From Ceratopteris richardii (lineage: Eukaryota > Streptophyta > Polypodiopsida > Polypodiales > Pteridaceae): DNA of 64,000 nt. The DNA is taken from the NCBI GenBank assembly GCA_020310875.1, contig CM035414.1:198154260-198218259 (forward strand), given 5' to 3'. Position 1 is the stretch's first letter. Every line of letters begins with the position of its first letter. Positions 25,034-35,700 of the stretch are shown piece by piece. The notes under the pieces are model-generated. The model was not told the DNA's origin. It ran no database searches and worked only from the letters and a program-made list of their open reading frames with translations. The position numbers and the translations under genes are program-made.

Positions 25034-25347
25034 GTTCCTAATGCATCCTTTTGAAAAGGGGTCCTGCCGATTGAGGTATATATTGCACCTTCAAACCGAT
25101 GTTGCATTTTGACACTGTCAATGTCGATACAGACCCGACTCTAGCTAGACTTGACTCCCGCTAGAACCGACTCTAGCTAGACTTGACGATACTGTGCTTG
25201 CTATTGGCCTCTTGCTAGACTTGACTCTAGGTACACATTTTTTTATGGGAAGTAATCAGCAGCTTACCCCTTGCGCACTTCGAGCTCTCTTACATTAACT
25301 AAATTATCTTGGCTTTCTCAAAATCTATGATGTGCGTCACTTTTCTG
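25032..25347. other. Shared 5' flank of LRAT copies
   Basis: 25032-25240 is homologous to 27923-28115 (TTTTGAAAAGGGGTCCTGCCG and AAACCGATGT blocks), each ending with repeats of GCTAGACTTGACTC. It lies 5' of both pseudogenes on the minus strand and may hold the old promoter. No gene seen. Confidence 0.5.
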
Positions 25348-25790
25348 CAAAAGTAAATGCCATGTCGTCTCCTGTGATCTCATTTGAAGGTCTCCCATAA
25401 TGGGATTATGGGACTACGTGACCGGGGAGGAACTACGAACAGGAGACGACATTTACTCCTGGAACCCAATTAGTGGTTGCCAACTTGCCCACCCAACAAG
25501 TGCATGTTAAGTAACGTTCGTTAGTGCCCACCAAACAAATGCATGTGCCTACAAATACAAGTAATGTTCGTTGATGATGATCGATCACATTTAGTCGTGA
25601 AGGGCCATCTACAAGATGGAGTCAACGTGTACATAGACCAGAGGACGTATCTTTGGGATCGTCAAAGAGAGAGATTAGTGTTATGTGCATCGTCAAAGTG
25701 CGGGATTAGTTTGAAACTGAACTTTCCAGTCGAGCTGGAGATGAAGACTTTTCGAATAGATTAGAAGAGGAGACAGATTTATAATTTTTG
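25348..25790 (+). pseudogene. LRAT exon 1 pieces in head-to-head orientation
   Basis: On the plus strand 25427-25474 encodes EELRTGDDIYSW, the family's N-terminal motif, and about 25560-25610 encodes VMFVDDDRSHLV, resembling IYVGDDRVIHL. On the minus strand 25395-25350 encodes ITGDDMAFTF, a second decayed copy of the same motif. The two copies create an inverted repeat (TCGTCTCCTGT versus ACAGGAGACGA) with a spacer of about 70 bp. A TAA ends the plus frame at about 25509. Duplicated at 53092-53520. Confidence 0.55.
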
Positions 25791-26657
25791 GTACTCAAAG
25801 AAAAAAGAATCATGGCACATCGGATGACAAATACCATTGTGCATTGTTGTCGCAGTACAATGAACACTTCCATTTGAAATGTCACTCTAATGAATCTATT
25901 TAAAAACAAAGGATATAATAGTGGATCGAACACAAAGGATGGGAAGTATTTATCACTTGAACATATTTAACTTAACGAACGATTTTTTTCATTTTTTGTT
26001 ATTTTCAAGTAGTAGCGCTCTAATAAGCAAACCGATAATTTATGAAGACTTTTCGAGCACATGAAAAGAATACTCTTTCATTGACGAATAATGCATTCTT
26101 ATTCACAAAATATATTCATGTGGACAAAAATATGTATAAACCAATAATCAACTTTTTATTGCACCACAACAGAACCTATCGCTACATCGGATGTAGTAAC
26201 TTAGGATGGTAGATTGATATCCATGGTTGAAGTTAAAGCTCCGCAAATAATGGAAGATTGGAGAAGTTGAACCCACTTTTTCATTTCATTCTTTTCATAC
26301 ATGGCAAGTGCGTAGGACATCATGGGTTAATCATGTAGCTCCATTCACCATGCTAAATAGAAACTAAGTGAGCAGAGGAGAAACATAAAAGACGGTAGCC
26401 AAGATATTATCTGTGGAGTCTAAAACTAAAGAATACTCTCATACAAGTTTAAGTCATTCACATGGTTAAATACCTTACCCTACAAGTGTAAGTTAGTCAT
26501 ATGGTTTGATGTCAACAACTAACTAGAATACGCAGATTCTAAAACCGAGAATTGCGTAGACATCTCTAAGTATGCCTAGCATCCAATGAGGATGATGTCA
26601 AAAATACGCATAGCACCAAAGACTGGCAACACATACATCATACGTAAGAGTCCTTAA
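25791..26657. other. Unassigned sequence, duplicated at 53.5-54.4 kb
   Basis: No gene seen. The part from about 26500 is the sequence family that also occurs uninterrupted at 12000-12240 in inverse orientation. Confidence 0.5.
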
Positions 26658-26682
26658 TATGATATCAAGATCCTAAAGAGTC

Positions 26683-27049
26683 TATATTAAAACATGTCCT
26701 CATTAAAGATAACTTCAGTGATGATATCGTTGAGCAGCAGGTTGATGATATTGTACAAGCTTCACACAAAGGTTGATAAGGATGACCAACCCAATTTGAT
26801 AGGTAGATCCTCTACTGCAACGTTTGACAACATCTACTTGATATTTGCTGCGGACGTGATCCACAGAATCGCCGCTCCTTAACAGAGAAAGAACGGCATT
26901 AACTTGCCCACTCCTACCGCCCTGTATTTGGTTCATCACAACGAGTCCCGTTTTACAGTAGATCAGGAAATCCTCACAGTTGTTATGAAGGAGATCATAC
27001 CTTCCAAAGCCATTTTCACAAAGAACTTTAGCACGGTGAACTTTTAGTT
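26683..27049 (-). pseudogene. LRAT exon 2 fragment flanked by 25-bp direct repeats
   Basis: The minus strand encodes ENGFGRYDLLHNNCEDF, IYCKTGLVVMNQ and a GRSGQVNA tail, that is the catalytic Cys block and C-terminus only; the Cys is kept. A frame change follows KYQVDV. Flanking repeats ATGATATCAAGATCCTAARG (26658-26682 and 27050-27074) suggest insertion of this piece. Copy B is at 54467-54803. Confidence 0.65.
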
Positions 27050-27389
27050 ATGATATCAAGATCCTAAGGAGTCTCACAAATCATTCTCAAACAAGATTCG
27101 ATTACTCTTAATGGTAACTACAAGTGTTTGAAATCATGCAGATTCTATCATTGCTCGGAGGTTCAAGTACGAATAGACTCGGAGGTTGAAATAGGAGTAG
27201 CTACTCTCATTTGATTGTGGACGTGATGAATAACACCCTTGTACATTAGACATCGAACATACTTTATTACTTAAAAGTCCCAAACACATCTACCAAATGT
27301 AATTTGTACATATCCAAGCCAACCGATCCCTCAATCCTGTTTAAAGATAACTTCAGTGATGATATGGTTGAGGAGGAGATTGATGTTTA

Positions 27390-27842
27390 GGACAAGCTTC
27401 ACACAAAGGCTCATGAGGATGAGCAACCCAATTTGATAGGTAGATCCTCTACTGCAACTTTGACAACATCCTTTCGATTGCTAAGATCCGCTTGATATTT
27501 GCTGCTACCGCCCTCTCTTTGATTCATCAAGAGTCCCGTTTTGCAGTAGATTGCGGAATATTCACAGTTGTTATGAACCACATCTTCAACAGGATCAGCC
27601 TGTACAAGTGTGCATGTTCCACCTCAAAGGTGAACAAAGAAAGTCATTTTATCAACCCCATACTCAAACGTATAAATCTTCCCTCCATTTAGACCCTGAC
27701 ACCATTGTTGTTCTCCACGTTTAGGCCGCATCCTCAACAACGGAAGGATTCTTGTGGGCCTAAGCTACTGAGAAGTTTGTTTGGAATTATTGTTGTTTCT
27801 ATCTGACTGCCCCCCTTGTGCAGCGAAATGTACTCGGTTATT

Positions 27843-27855
<13 letters not shown>
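27390..27855 (-). pseudogene. LRAT/NC-domain pseudogene 2, exon 1 and intron lost
   Basis: On the minus strand the (GA)n and CCAATAACCGAG leader runs directly into exon 2 (TEYISLHKGGSQIETT, the equivalent of VIHFTTQGGSEIETT), then CGLNVENNNGV, a GGTCTL region, HNNCEY and IYCKTGLL, then a shortened tail to about 27402. Compared with pseudogene 1, exon 1 and the intron are missing and the segment between GGTCTL and NNCE is shortened. Stops are present. It is either a deletion product or an aberrant copy; the retained leader argues against a standard retrocopy of the coding part. Confidence 0.6.

Positions 27856-27922
<67 letters not shown>
27846..27922. repeat. CT/GA microsatellite at LRAT pseudogene 2
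   Basis: A pure CT tract with the same flanks as 24967-25031. Confidence 0.85.
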
Positions 27923-27925
<3 letters not shown>

Positions 27926-28194
27926 TCCTAATGCGTCCTTCGGAAAAGGGGTCCTGCCGATTGAGGAATATATTGCATCTTCAAACCGATGTCGCATTTT
28001 TGACAATGTCAATGTCGATACAGCCGCCCATCGTCGATCCGGAAAGTCAATTGGTCTTCCGCTAGACTTGACTATACTTTGCCTCCTGCTAGACTTGACT
28101 CTAGGTACACATTTTTGATGGGAACTCAAAATCCATGATGAGCGTCACAATGCCATGTCCTGTCCTGTGATTATGGGTCTGCGTGACCGGGGAG

Positions 28195-28575
28195 GAACTA
28201 CGAACAGGAGACGACATTCACTCCTGGAAACCAATAAGTGGTTGCCAAGAGACCAATGGAGGACGTATCTTTGGGATCGTCAAAGAGAGAGATTAGTGTC
28301 ATATGCATCGTGAAAGTGCGGGATTAGTTTGAAACTGCACTTTCCACTCGAGCTTGCGAGTCGAAGAGATCGAAGAACCTGCAAACAAAATCAGCAAAGA
28401 GGAACTGCAAAGGCGGAGAGCTACAGGACTCCTTTTGAATAGGGTCAGCAAAGAGGAATTGGAGATAGGAGCTGACATTCACTCGTGGAGACCGTGCCAC
28501 AGCTACGCTCATCATGGCACGTTTCTCATTCTTCATCGTTGTTCGTTATTTTTGCATTCATCGATGCTTGTGTAG
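28195..28575 (+). pseudogene. LRAT/NC-domain exon 1 copies
   Basis: 28354-28575 encodes ISKEELQRRRATGLLLNRVS, then KEELEIGADIHSWRP and SYAHHGTFL, a clear N-terminal LRAT motif with a partial duplication of SKEEL. 28195-28240 carries another EELRTGDDIHSW copy. No exon 2 follows on this strand. It is part of the same scattered cluster, parallel to 25427-25790. Confidence 0.6.
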
Positions 28576-28703
28576 TCCGTCGCTGCCTATTCACTGAGTC
28601 TCCTTAATCTCATAAAATTCAGCTTTCGCAACACTTGTGCCTATCAATGGTACCACTGACCATCGCGAAACTGCTGCTGCATACTCTTAACCACTGCGAG
28701 TGA

Positions 28704-29100
28704 CACTACAACAAAATGAGGTTATTTTCAGCTCTTTTCAAATTTAAATCCCAGCGTTTAGGTGATTTCCTCAAAAAAAAAGCATGCAAATACAGGATTT
28801 TTTTTTTTACGTTACATAACGTTGGTATTTCCAATGAGGTGGTATGGGCTGAAAGTTTCTGCATTAAAAGCGTCAAAAGTTTCAACACACATGTATAACC
28901 GCAAAAAGTTCCAGCACTTTTGGCCGTCTTTTTTTTGCAACAAGTTTTAGCAGGCATGTCGCTGAAAGTTTCGGCAATTTCTACTTCCACTGAAAGTTGT
29001 AGCAATTTTTTGCACTGAATATCAATGCTTAGCGTTATAGTGGAAGCACTAGAATTTCAAGCTTTTAGGTTTAAAAAAATGTTCAAAATTTTTTGCAGGT
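28704..29100 (+). mobile_element. Left end of a third CACTA family
   Basis: It starts CACTACAACAAAATGAGG after TGA and continues with subterminal repeats of the type GCTGAAAGTTTCGGCAATTT (several copies, both orientations, 28840-29010), the style of plant CACTA subterminal regions. No right terminus and no transposase of this family were found, so it is truncated or has been split by later events. Confidence 0.55.
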
Positions 29101-30445
29101 CGGTACTTTGACCAAAGTGCACACGAGCTATAGAGGACCTATGCCTGTAGAAAGGTATTTTTCTTCTCTATCTCTCCCCCTCTCTCTCTCTCTCGCTCTC
29201 TCCCTTCCCCTCCTGTTTCTCCCCCTCTCTATCTCTCTCTCTCTCTATCTCTCTTTCCCGGGGGGGAGGGGGTACATGAATGTGCAAAAAAACTGATGGG
29301 GAGCTAAGTGGGAGAGGATATGGGAGCTTTTTATGCTTGTAACTTCTTTTTTATAGCTTTTCGTATCCCAACCAAACGAGTTGAGGGGTACATGGAATGT
29401 GTAGAAAACTCTATGCTTAGGATGTAAATGGCAGAGGACATGGGAGGATGTATGGGAGCTTTTAATGCTTGTAAATCATCTATGATAGCTTTACATTTAG
29501 AGGAGACAAACCATTAAACTATAAGAGGGGGAGTGCCTCCTCGTACAATCTATAGCTGTAGACAAACCATTCACCTACAAAGGTGGAGTGTCTCCTCGTA
29601 CTTTCTAGAGATTTCTTATTTCTTTGGCTTGATTTGAGTGGGGCCTAAGGCCATAGTGATGTAGATGGTTGATCCCTTGACTTGATGTGTTTGCTTTAGT
29701 TGCATAGTGGCTCAAACCCCCTTGGTATTGCAAGAGAAAAAATTCTGAATAGTGAGGTCTCAAGCTTGATGGGTTGGATAGCCTTATTGAGCTTGTTGAG
29801 GGCTACATGAAGAAATTTTAAATCTCCCCCTATAGTGCAATCATGGCTTGTGGAGGGATCTTTGATTCAAGGGCAGCAAATTGTGAATGCAATCGTGGCT
29901 TATGGAGGGATCTTTGAACCAAGGATAGCAAATTGTGAATGCAATCGTGGCTTCTAGAGGGATCTTTGAACCAAGGATAGAAAACATGATAGTCTCAAAT
30001 GCAAAGAGCATCCAATAGATATGGTGAAATATACTAGCTATTTACACATTGTTCATATATGTTTTACATTATACCACTAGGAGTAGATCCAATGGGTTAC
30101 TTCAACACGGAGAGAGAGTCCCAAACTTGAAGTATTGCAGGTATGATGCCCTTTTGGTTTTTTATAGTGAGACTGACTCATTAGGATGTGATTAAACTAA
30201 ATTTGTGTTATCACTCAATCTAGTTTATCTTACCAATTGTAAAAAGTGGATGTTTAATGGATGTAATGCAAAAATGCATATACAAGATAGGAGAAATAGT
30301 GAGATAACTATATGTGCATACTTGAGTAACTGGCACATCAATCGTGTTTCTATAAGCAAGACAGGAGTTAACATAGGGACTTATGCGTGAACTTCCAGGT
30401 GGATATCTTGCAAGTAAATTAACCCAACAACAATTGTGTGTGCAA
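29101..30445. repeat. Non-coding tract with several tandem repeats
   Basis: 29159-29262 is CT-rich. 29265-29385 and 29386-29505 are two diverged copies of a unit of about 120 bp (GGGTACATG..GGGAGCTTTTAATGCTTGTAA). 29510-29625 has two 55-60-bp copies around AGACAAACCATT and GTGTCTCCTCGTAC. 29837-29992 is three tandem copies of exactly 52 bp starting GCAATCRTGGCTT. 30120-30445 is unassigned. No gene recognised. Confidence 0.65.
29837..29992. repeat. 52-bp minisatellite, three copies
   Basis: Copies start at 29837, 29889 and 29941, each GCAATCRTGGCTTNTNGAGG plus GATCTTTGAACCAAGG and a variable end. There is no spacer between copies, so this is not a CRISPR. Confidence 0.9.
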
Positions 30446-31058
30446 TAGAAAAGGCCACCGAGAGATTATGTCTATTGGAAGAGCATTTTCCTACAAGTAT
30501 TCTTAACATTTAAGTCCACTTGCTTGTACATTTGGTGGTGAGGTGGAGATTGTAGGCACTATGCATGCTTGATGGATGTTTTTTCTACAAAGGTTTATGA
30601 AAACCTTGAAGGGTTTTGTGAGACAAAGAGCACAATCAAAGAGATCCATGGTAGAAGGGTTGTAGGTAAAAGAGTCATGTGTATTCATATCTTAGTACCA
30701 ATCACACTCTCAAAACAACGTTGTAGAATTGTGGAGCATAAAGGACAATGACTGAGTGGTGAATGATGCTCCGCAAGGCAATGGGGTTGTTAAGTGATTC
30801 AATGAGAAATCATAAACCAAAGTGAGTAATTATCGCATGATGAATAGTGATATCATGCAAAGGTGGTATAAAATGTACCATAAAATGAGGCAAGAATAGA
30901 TTTTGGCTTGCGAAGAATGGAACCAAACAAATAGGCTCGTTCCCTATCCAGATTTGTTGAGTCTTGTTCCAAAGATTATGAGTGCATTGTGCCTTAAAGG
31001 AATGATTGCAAGTGCAAAAGAAAGTGATGAATTAGTCTCCCTTGATGAGCAAAGAATC
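30446..31058 (+). pseudogene. Decayed CACTA transposase, DUF4218 part (copy A)
   Basis: The plus strand gives EKATERLCLLEEHFPTSILN, then VHLLVHL, VEIVGTMHA, WMFFLQRFMKTLKGFVRQRA and SMVEGL, aligning with MVEKYFPTSIL..FFLERFMKTLKEFVRQRA in E3 gene 1. At least three stops and one frame change are present. 30903-31050 continues in the C-terminal direction. A LINE follows at 31059; the DUF4216 part resumes at 36706. It is a different CACTA lineage from E, on the opposite strand. Duplicated from 55063. Confidence 0.65.
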
Positions 31059-31208
31059 ATCACACATCTTCATGTGAAAAGTTTAACGAAGACGATTGAG
31101 AGGGTGCTCTGCTTCGCGGGTTCGCGGGTCGGAGTCTTCTCCTCTCCTCCCCCACCTAGAGGGGGAGGAGCTTCCTCTGTGCTCGCATGCCCGGTTTTCT
31201 CTTTCTGC

Positions 31209-32792
31209 ATGGCACCGTTTGAATCCCTAAGAAATGGGATGTCGTGTCCGGGTGAAGGACAAAAGGACTGCATGCTACAGCCCAGGACGATACAGCTAGA
31301 AGGGAGCTCTTCTGCGGAGTTCGTTGCTGGTTCGAGTAACTTCCCTGTGTCTCTTCAGCAGAGCAGCGCAGAGATTCATTCTTTGAAGAAAACCTATGCG
31401 GACTTGGCCAAGGCAAGAGCCAAGCTTGATGAAGCCTTCTTCGACATGCAGCACTTTATTGGTAACAACAATCCTGCTCCCTCTCCCAATAAGGGTAAAG
31501 GTAAGCTCTCCGACAGTCCTCATGAAATTATTTGTGATAGCTTGCCCTCAGAAGAGGAAGAGGCTGCTTTGGTCATTGATAAGTCTTCACTAAACAACTG
31601 GCATGAGCACCTCACAGACAGAGTGGTCATTGGGTTGTGTCACAGTCCTAGGCCTGCCCAAGGTTCTCTGAAAAATTGGATTAAGCATCACTAGGAAGCC
31701 AGAGGTCTAATGGTTAAACACATTCAATACTGTCCGAATAATTATTTCCTAGTTTTTTTTGAAAATGCTAATAGTGCCCTACAAGTCATTAGTGAAGGCC
31801 AGTGGCTAATCAGAAATGTCCCTGTGTCTTTCTTTAAATGGTATATAGGGTTTGATCCTAAGGGCCCTAAGCCTACAAAAATCCCTGTTTGGGTAGAGTT
31901 CCCTGAACTACCCATAGATTTCTATCCTTGGGTGGAGAGCTTAGGGAAGATGGTTGGCAAGGTCCTCGGTCAAAAAAGTAAAAATAGCATAATCAATCCG
32001 AGATGGGACCCCCAAGTGTTAATAGAAGTGGACATAGCCTCTGAAATCAGGCCCTTCATTGTGATCAAAGACTCAAATGGGAAAAAACTCCACACCCAAT
32101 AGGTGTTGTACAGAAACATCCCAAATGCTTGCTATAATTGCTACAAGCAAGGCCATATCATAAAAGATTGTCCTTTACTACAGGTTCAGAAAATTTCGGT
32201 GAATGAAGACTCAAATAAGAATATTGGCAATTTTGTGACCAAGAATAGTGCTCCTCCTGCTAGGAAAACTCTAAATAAAGGGAAAAAAAAGTGACTAGTA
32301 ATGATAATATGTTTGGAGTTCTTTTAGAAGAGGTGCACAACCCCTTTGAGGATAGCCCAGCTGACAACCTTCACCACTCAAGTCCCAAAGAGAACATCTT
32401 AAATGTTGAAGAATCAACCAAAGTAAATGCTAGTGATTCTAAGGACAATCAGGATAAGTTAGTAAACGGTTGGTCCCTGGTAGGAAAAAAAAAACAAAGT
32501 AATCGACTTGTATACCCAAAAAGACCTGGAAAGGAAGCTTTCGATTGATCCCATCCCTTTGCTGGAAAATCTAGAGAATTCTAATCTTTCTGTTGAGATT
32601 TTGAGACATGAACTTGATGCTCTGGATCATAACAAACTGGAAACTATGGAAAATGAAATGTTTAATGAGGAAGCTATGCCTCTTATGCAGGACACAAACA
32701 TGTCAACCCAGCTGGCATCATCAAGTAAACCAAGAAAGAAAGACTCGATGAGATCTTCTACGGTAAAGTCTGCTAAGAATAGTAAGAAATGA
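31209..32792 (+). pseudogene. LINE ORF1: DUF4283-like RNA-binding protein with zinc knuckle
   Basis: ATG at 31209 (MAPFESLRNGM). Order: a Ser/Gln-rich N-terminus with a short coiled segment (about 31370-31460), a DUF4283-like domain (VVIGLCHSPRP, FLVFFENANSALQV, VSFFKWYIGFDP, PVWVEFPELPIDF) and a CCHC knuckle CYNCYKQGHIIKDC at about 32133. Then comes a variable tail with NMFGVLLEEVHNPFE. Stops TAG at about 31692 and TAG at 32100-32102 break it, and two frame changes fall at A-runs near 32282-32290 and 32484-32493. It ends TGA at 32790-32792, overlapping the ORF2 start as ATGA. The role is RNA binding in the retroposition particle. The knuckle is intact. Confidence 0.8.
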
Positions 32793-35700
32793 ATCTCTTA
32801 ATTGTTATGATGTTTAACCTTTCCATTCTTTCCATAAACGTGAAGGGGCTTACAGATCCTGTAAGACCTAAGATGATCAACAGTTGGATTATGTCTCTGC
32901 ATAGAATTCCTGAAGTTATTTTCCTGCAGGAGGTTAAAACTGGTGGGAAATCCTTGGAAATCAAGCTCAATATTCTATCTAATAAATCTATCTGGTTTTC
33001 CACCAATCATCAGGATAATAAGGGTGGTGCAGTGATTGGCCTCAGCAAATCCCTGTCCCCCTTCTTGGTTGATAAGTCTTCTAGCTGCACCAATCAATGG
33101 TGTTGCTTCAGGCTGGGTAACCCCTATAACCTTTCTATCATTTCTGTTTATGCTGCCAATAAATGTATGATTAGAAAATCCTATTGGGAAGAGATCTCTC
33201 AAATTCAAGGTCCCTCCATCATGATTGGGGATTTTAACATGGTCACCTGTATCAAAGACAGATGGGAGTGTAAAGGTAATATTATTTTTGGTTCTGAAAA
33301 AAATGCTTGGAAAAACCTATGTAACCTGCATGAATTTGTGGATGCTTATAAAAATTTTGGTTTTACCTGGTCCAATAAACAGTCTGGTGCTTCCTACACG
33401 GCTGCTAGATTAGACAGATGCTATGTCAACAATAATATTTTGCAAAAATGTTGGGAGGTTAGTGCTCATATAGATCATTCCCTCCTCATGACTGACCATA
33501 AACCCCTTATTGTCAACATTAGAACAGGTAACCCCTCCTTTAAGTCTGGTTGGCCTCATCTTGATGTTAACCTTCTCAAGGTCCCCTGCATTAGAGCTGA
33601 GTCTAAAAGGATTTTTTCCCACCAGTTTAAAAACACTAGTTCTCCTGGTAAGGCCTGGGAAAAAGCGGTTAAAGATGTGCAGGTGGTTTTTACCCACTTT
33701 AAGCAAAAAGCCAAAGAGTGTAGAGCTATAAGATATAGAGCTATTGTGGATAAGCTTAAAGCTCTAGATGTTACTTCTCAAGAGTTTCAAAGGTTACATT
33801 TGAGATTGTGCAAGGAAAGTTATCTTGAAGCTAGTTACTCCCTTGCCTCATCAAAAGAATTTTGGAGTGAGAAAATGGACAGGAACAACAACCATATGTT
33901 CTCTCTTTTGAAAAAAAATAAAGTCAGGGACTTCATTCCCAATTTGAAAAAGAAAGAAGGTGGTCACACTTTAAATATTGAAGAGACTCTATAGGAGGCT
34001 AAAAGCTTCTTTATGGATGTTTTCTCTGGTACTCCCAAGTGGGGGGAGGACATCCGGAGGGCCAGAGCTACTATTGCTCTAAAAAGGAAAAAAATGATTC
34101 CTGAAAGCCTGGCTCCCATCCTGGACCTGCCCCTCACTGCTGATGAGATCAAAGAAACCATTTATAAATTGAAACCCTGTAAGTCTCCGGGATTTGATGG
34201 ATTGCCAAATGATTTCTTCATACTTCTATGTGATTTTCTTACTCCTTATATTCTCTTGGTGTGGGAAGAGGCTTCTAGCAAAGGATTTCTCCCTTGTCAC
34301 ATAAACATTGGTGTTATCAGACTCATTCACAAAAGGGGAAATAAAGATGACCTCAATAATTGGAGACCTATCACTTACCTCAACACCATCTACAAGATTA
34401 TAGCTTCCACCATAGCCAGAAGACTCAGTCCCATGATGAAATACTTTATCCTCCCTGAGCAAAAAGGATTCATCAAAGGTAGATACATCCTTGATGCTAT
34501 CATTTCTCTTTGGGAAGGCATAGACAACGCTAAAGACCTGGGCCAAAATTTTTATTTCTTCAAGATTGACTTTGACAAGGCTTATGATAGAATTGAATGG
34601 GATTTTATTCTCCAATCTCTTCAAGACTTGGGAGCTGGCAGAAGACTCATCAGAAATATTAGCACTCTTTTTGGCAATGCTTGTTCTAGAGTTGCCATCA
34701 ATGGCCACATATCTGATCCCTTTACTCTTAGGAGATCCATACGACAAGGTTGTCCTCTTGCTCCCTTGCTCTTTGCTATTGCTAGTGATGCTTTAGGTTG
34801 GCTTGTTAAAGATGCTATGAACAATGGTATTATAAAAGGGATCAATGTGATTAACTCCCCTTCCCCTCTTGGGCTTCAAATGTTTGCTGATGATACTAAT
34901 GTTATGCTAAATGCTGATGATCTTTCTGTGAACAAATTCCTGGAATGTTTAGAGATTTTTTGTCTTGCTAGTGGTTCCAAAGTTAACCATTCCAAAACTG
35001 GATTTAAAGCTTCTAATGATTATACTCCTGAATGTGTTTCTAGACTTGGATGCAGCATTATCAAAGATGGAGAGATTTTTAGATTGTTGGGGATTCCCAT
35101 GGGTTTCCAGGTTTCTTTTGCTCAAAGGTGGGATTGGGTGGTTGAAAGGTTTAAAAAACACTTGACATACTGGTATGATACTAATAGCTCCCTCCCTCAT
35201 AGAACTTTTGTTCTAAATCATTACATTCTTCCAAAATTGGTCTATTTCCTGGCTTGTTGGTCTCCTTCTAATAAGCAACTTGGACAGGTTATCAGTCTAG
35301 CCAGGAACTTCCTATGGGGAAGCAAGCCTGATAAAAAAAAAGTCCCCAAAGTGGCCTGGAAAGTGTGCTGTCTCCCTAAACATCAAGGTGGATTGGGCAT
35401 TATTAATCCTGTGAAAATGGCAGACAACTTGGCTTCTAAATGGATTCTGAGATGTATTGACTGTAATGATGTTTGGGCCTGTCTTCTGAAAATAAATACT
35501 ACTAGATTCTGTCTTTCTGACTACAGGGCCTGGAAAAATCTCAACCTTGGGACATTATAACTTCCCCTCATCCCATCACCCCTTTTGGTAGTCCCTTAGT
35601 TTGCAGAATGTGGAGGGCCTTGTTCAAAGCTAAAAACTCTTTTAAACTCACCAATGAACTTGCCCGTTCTCTTCAATTTTATTTGCAGGAGTCTCCATGG

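Noticed and set aside
22973-27855. A functional host LRAT-domain gene
   Set aside because: Every copy lacks an exon, the catalytic Cys block or an open frame; none has exon 1 and exon 2 intact on one strand.
29837-29992. CRISPR-like array
   Set aside because: The 52-bp copies abut without spacers, in a plant nuclear context.
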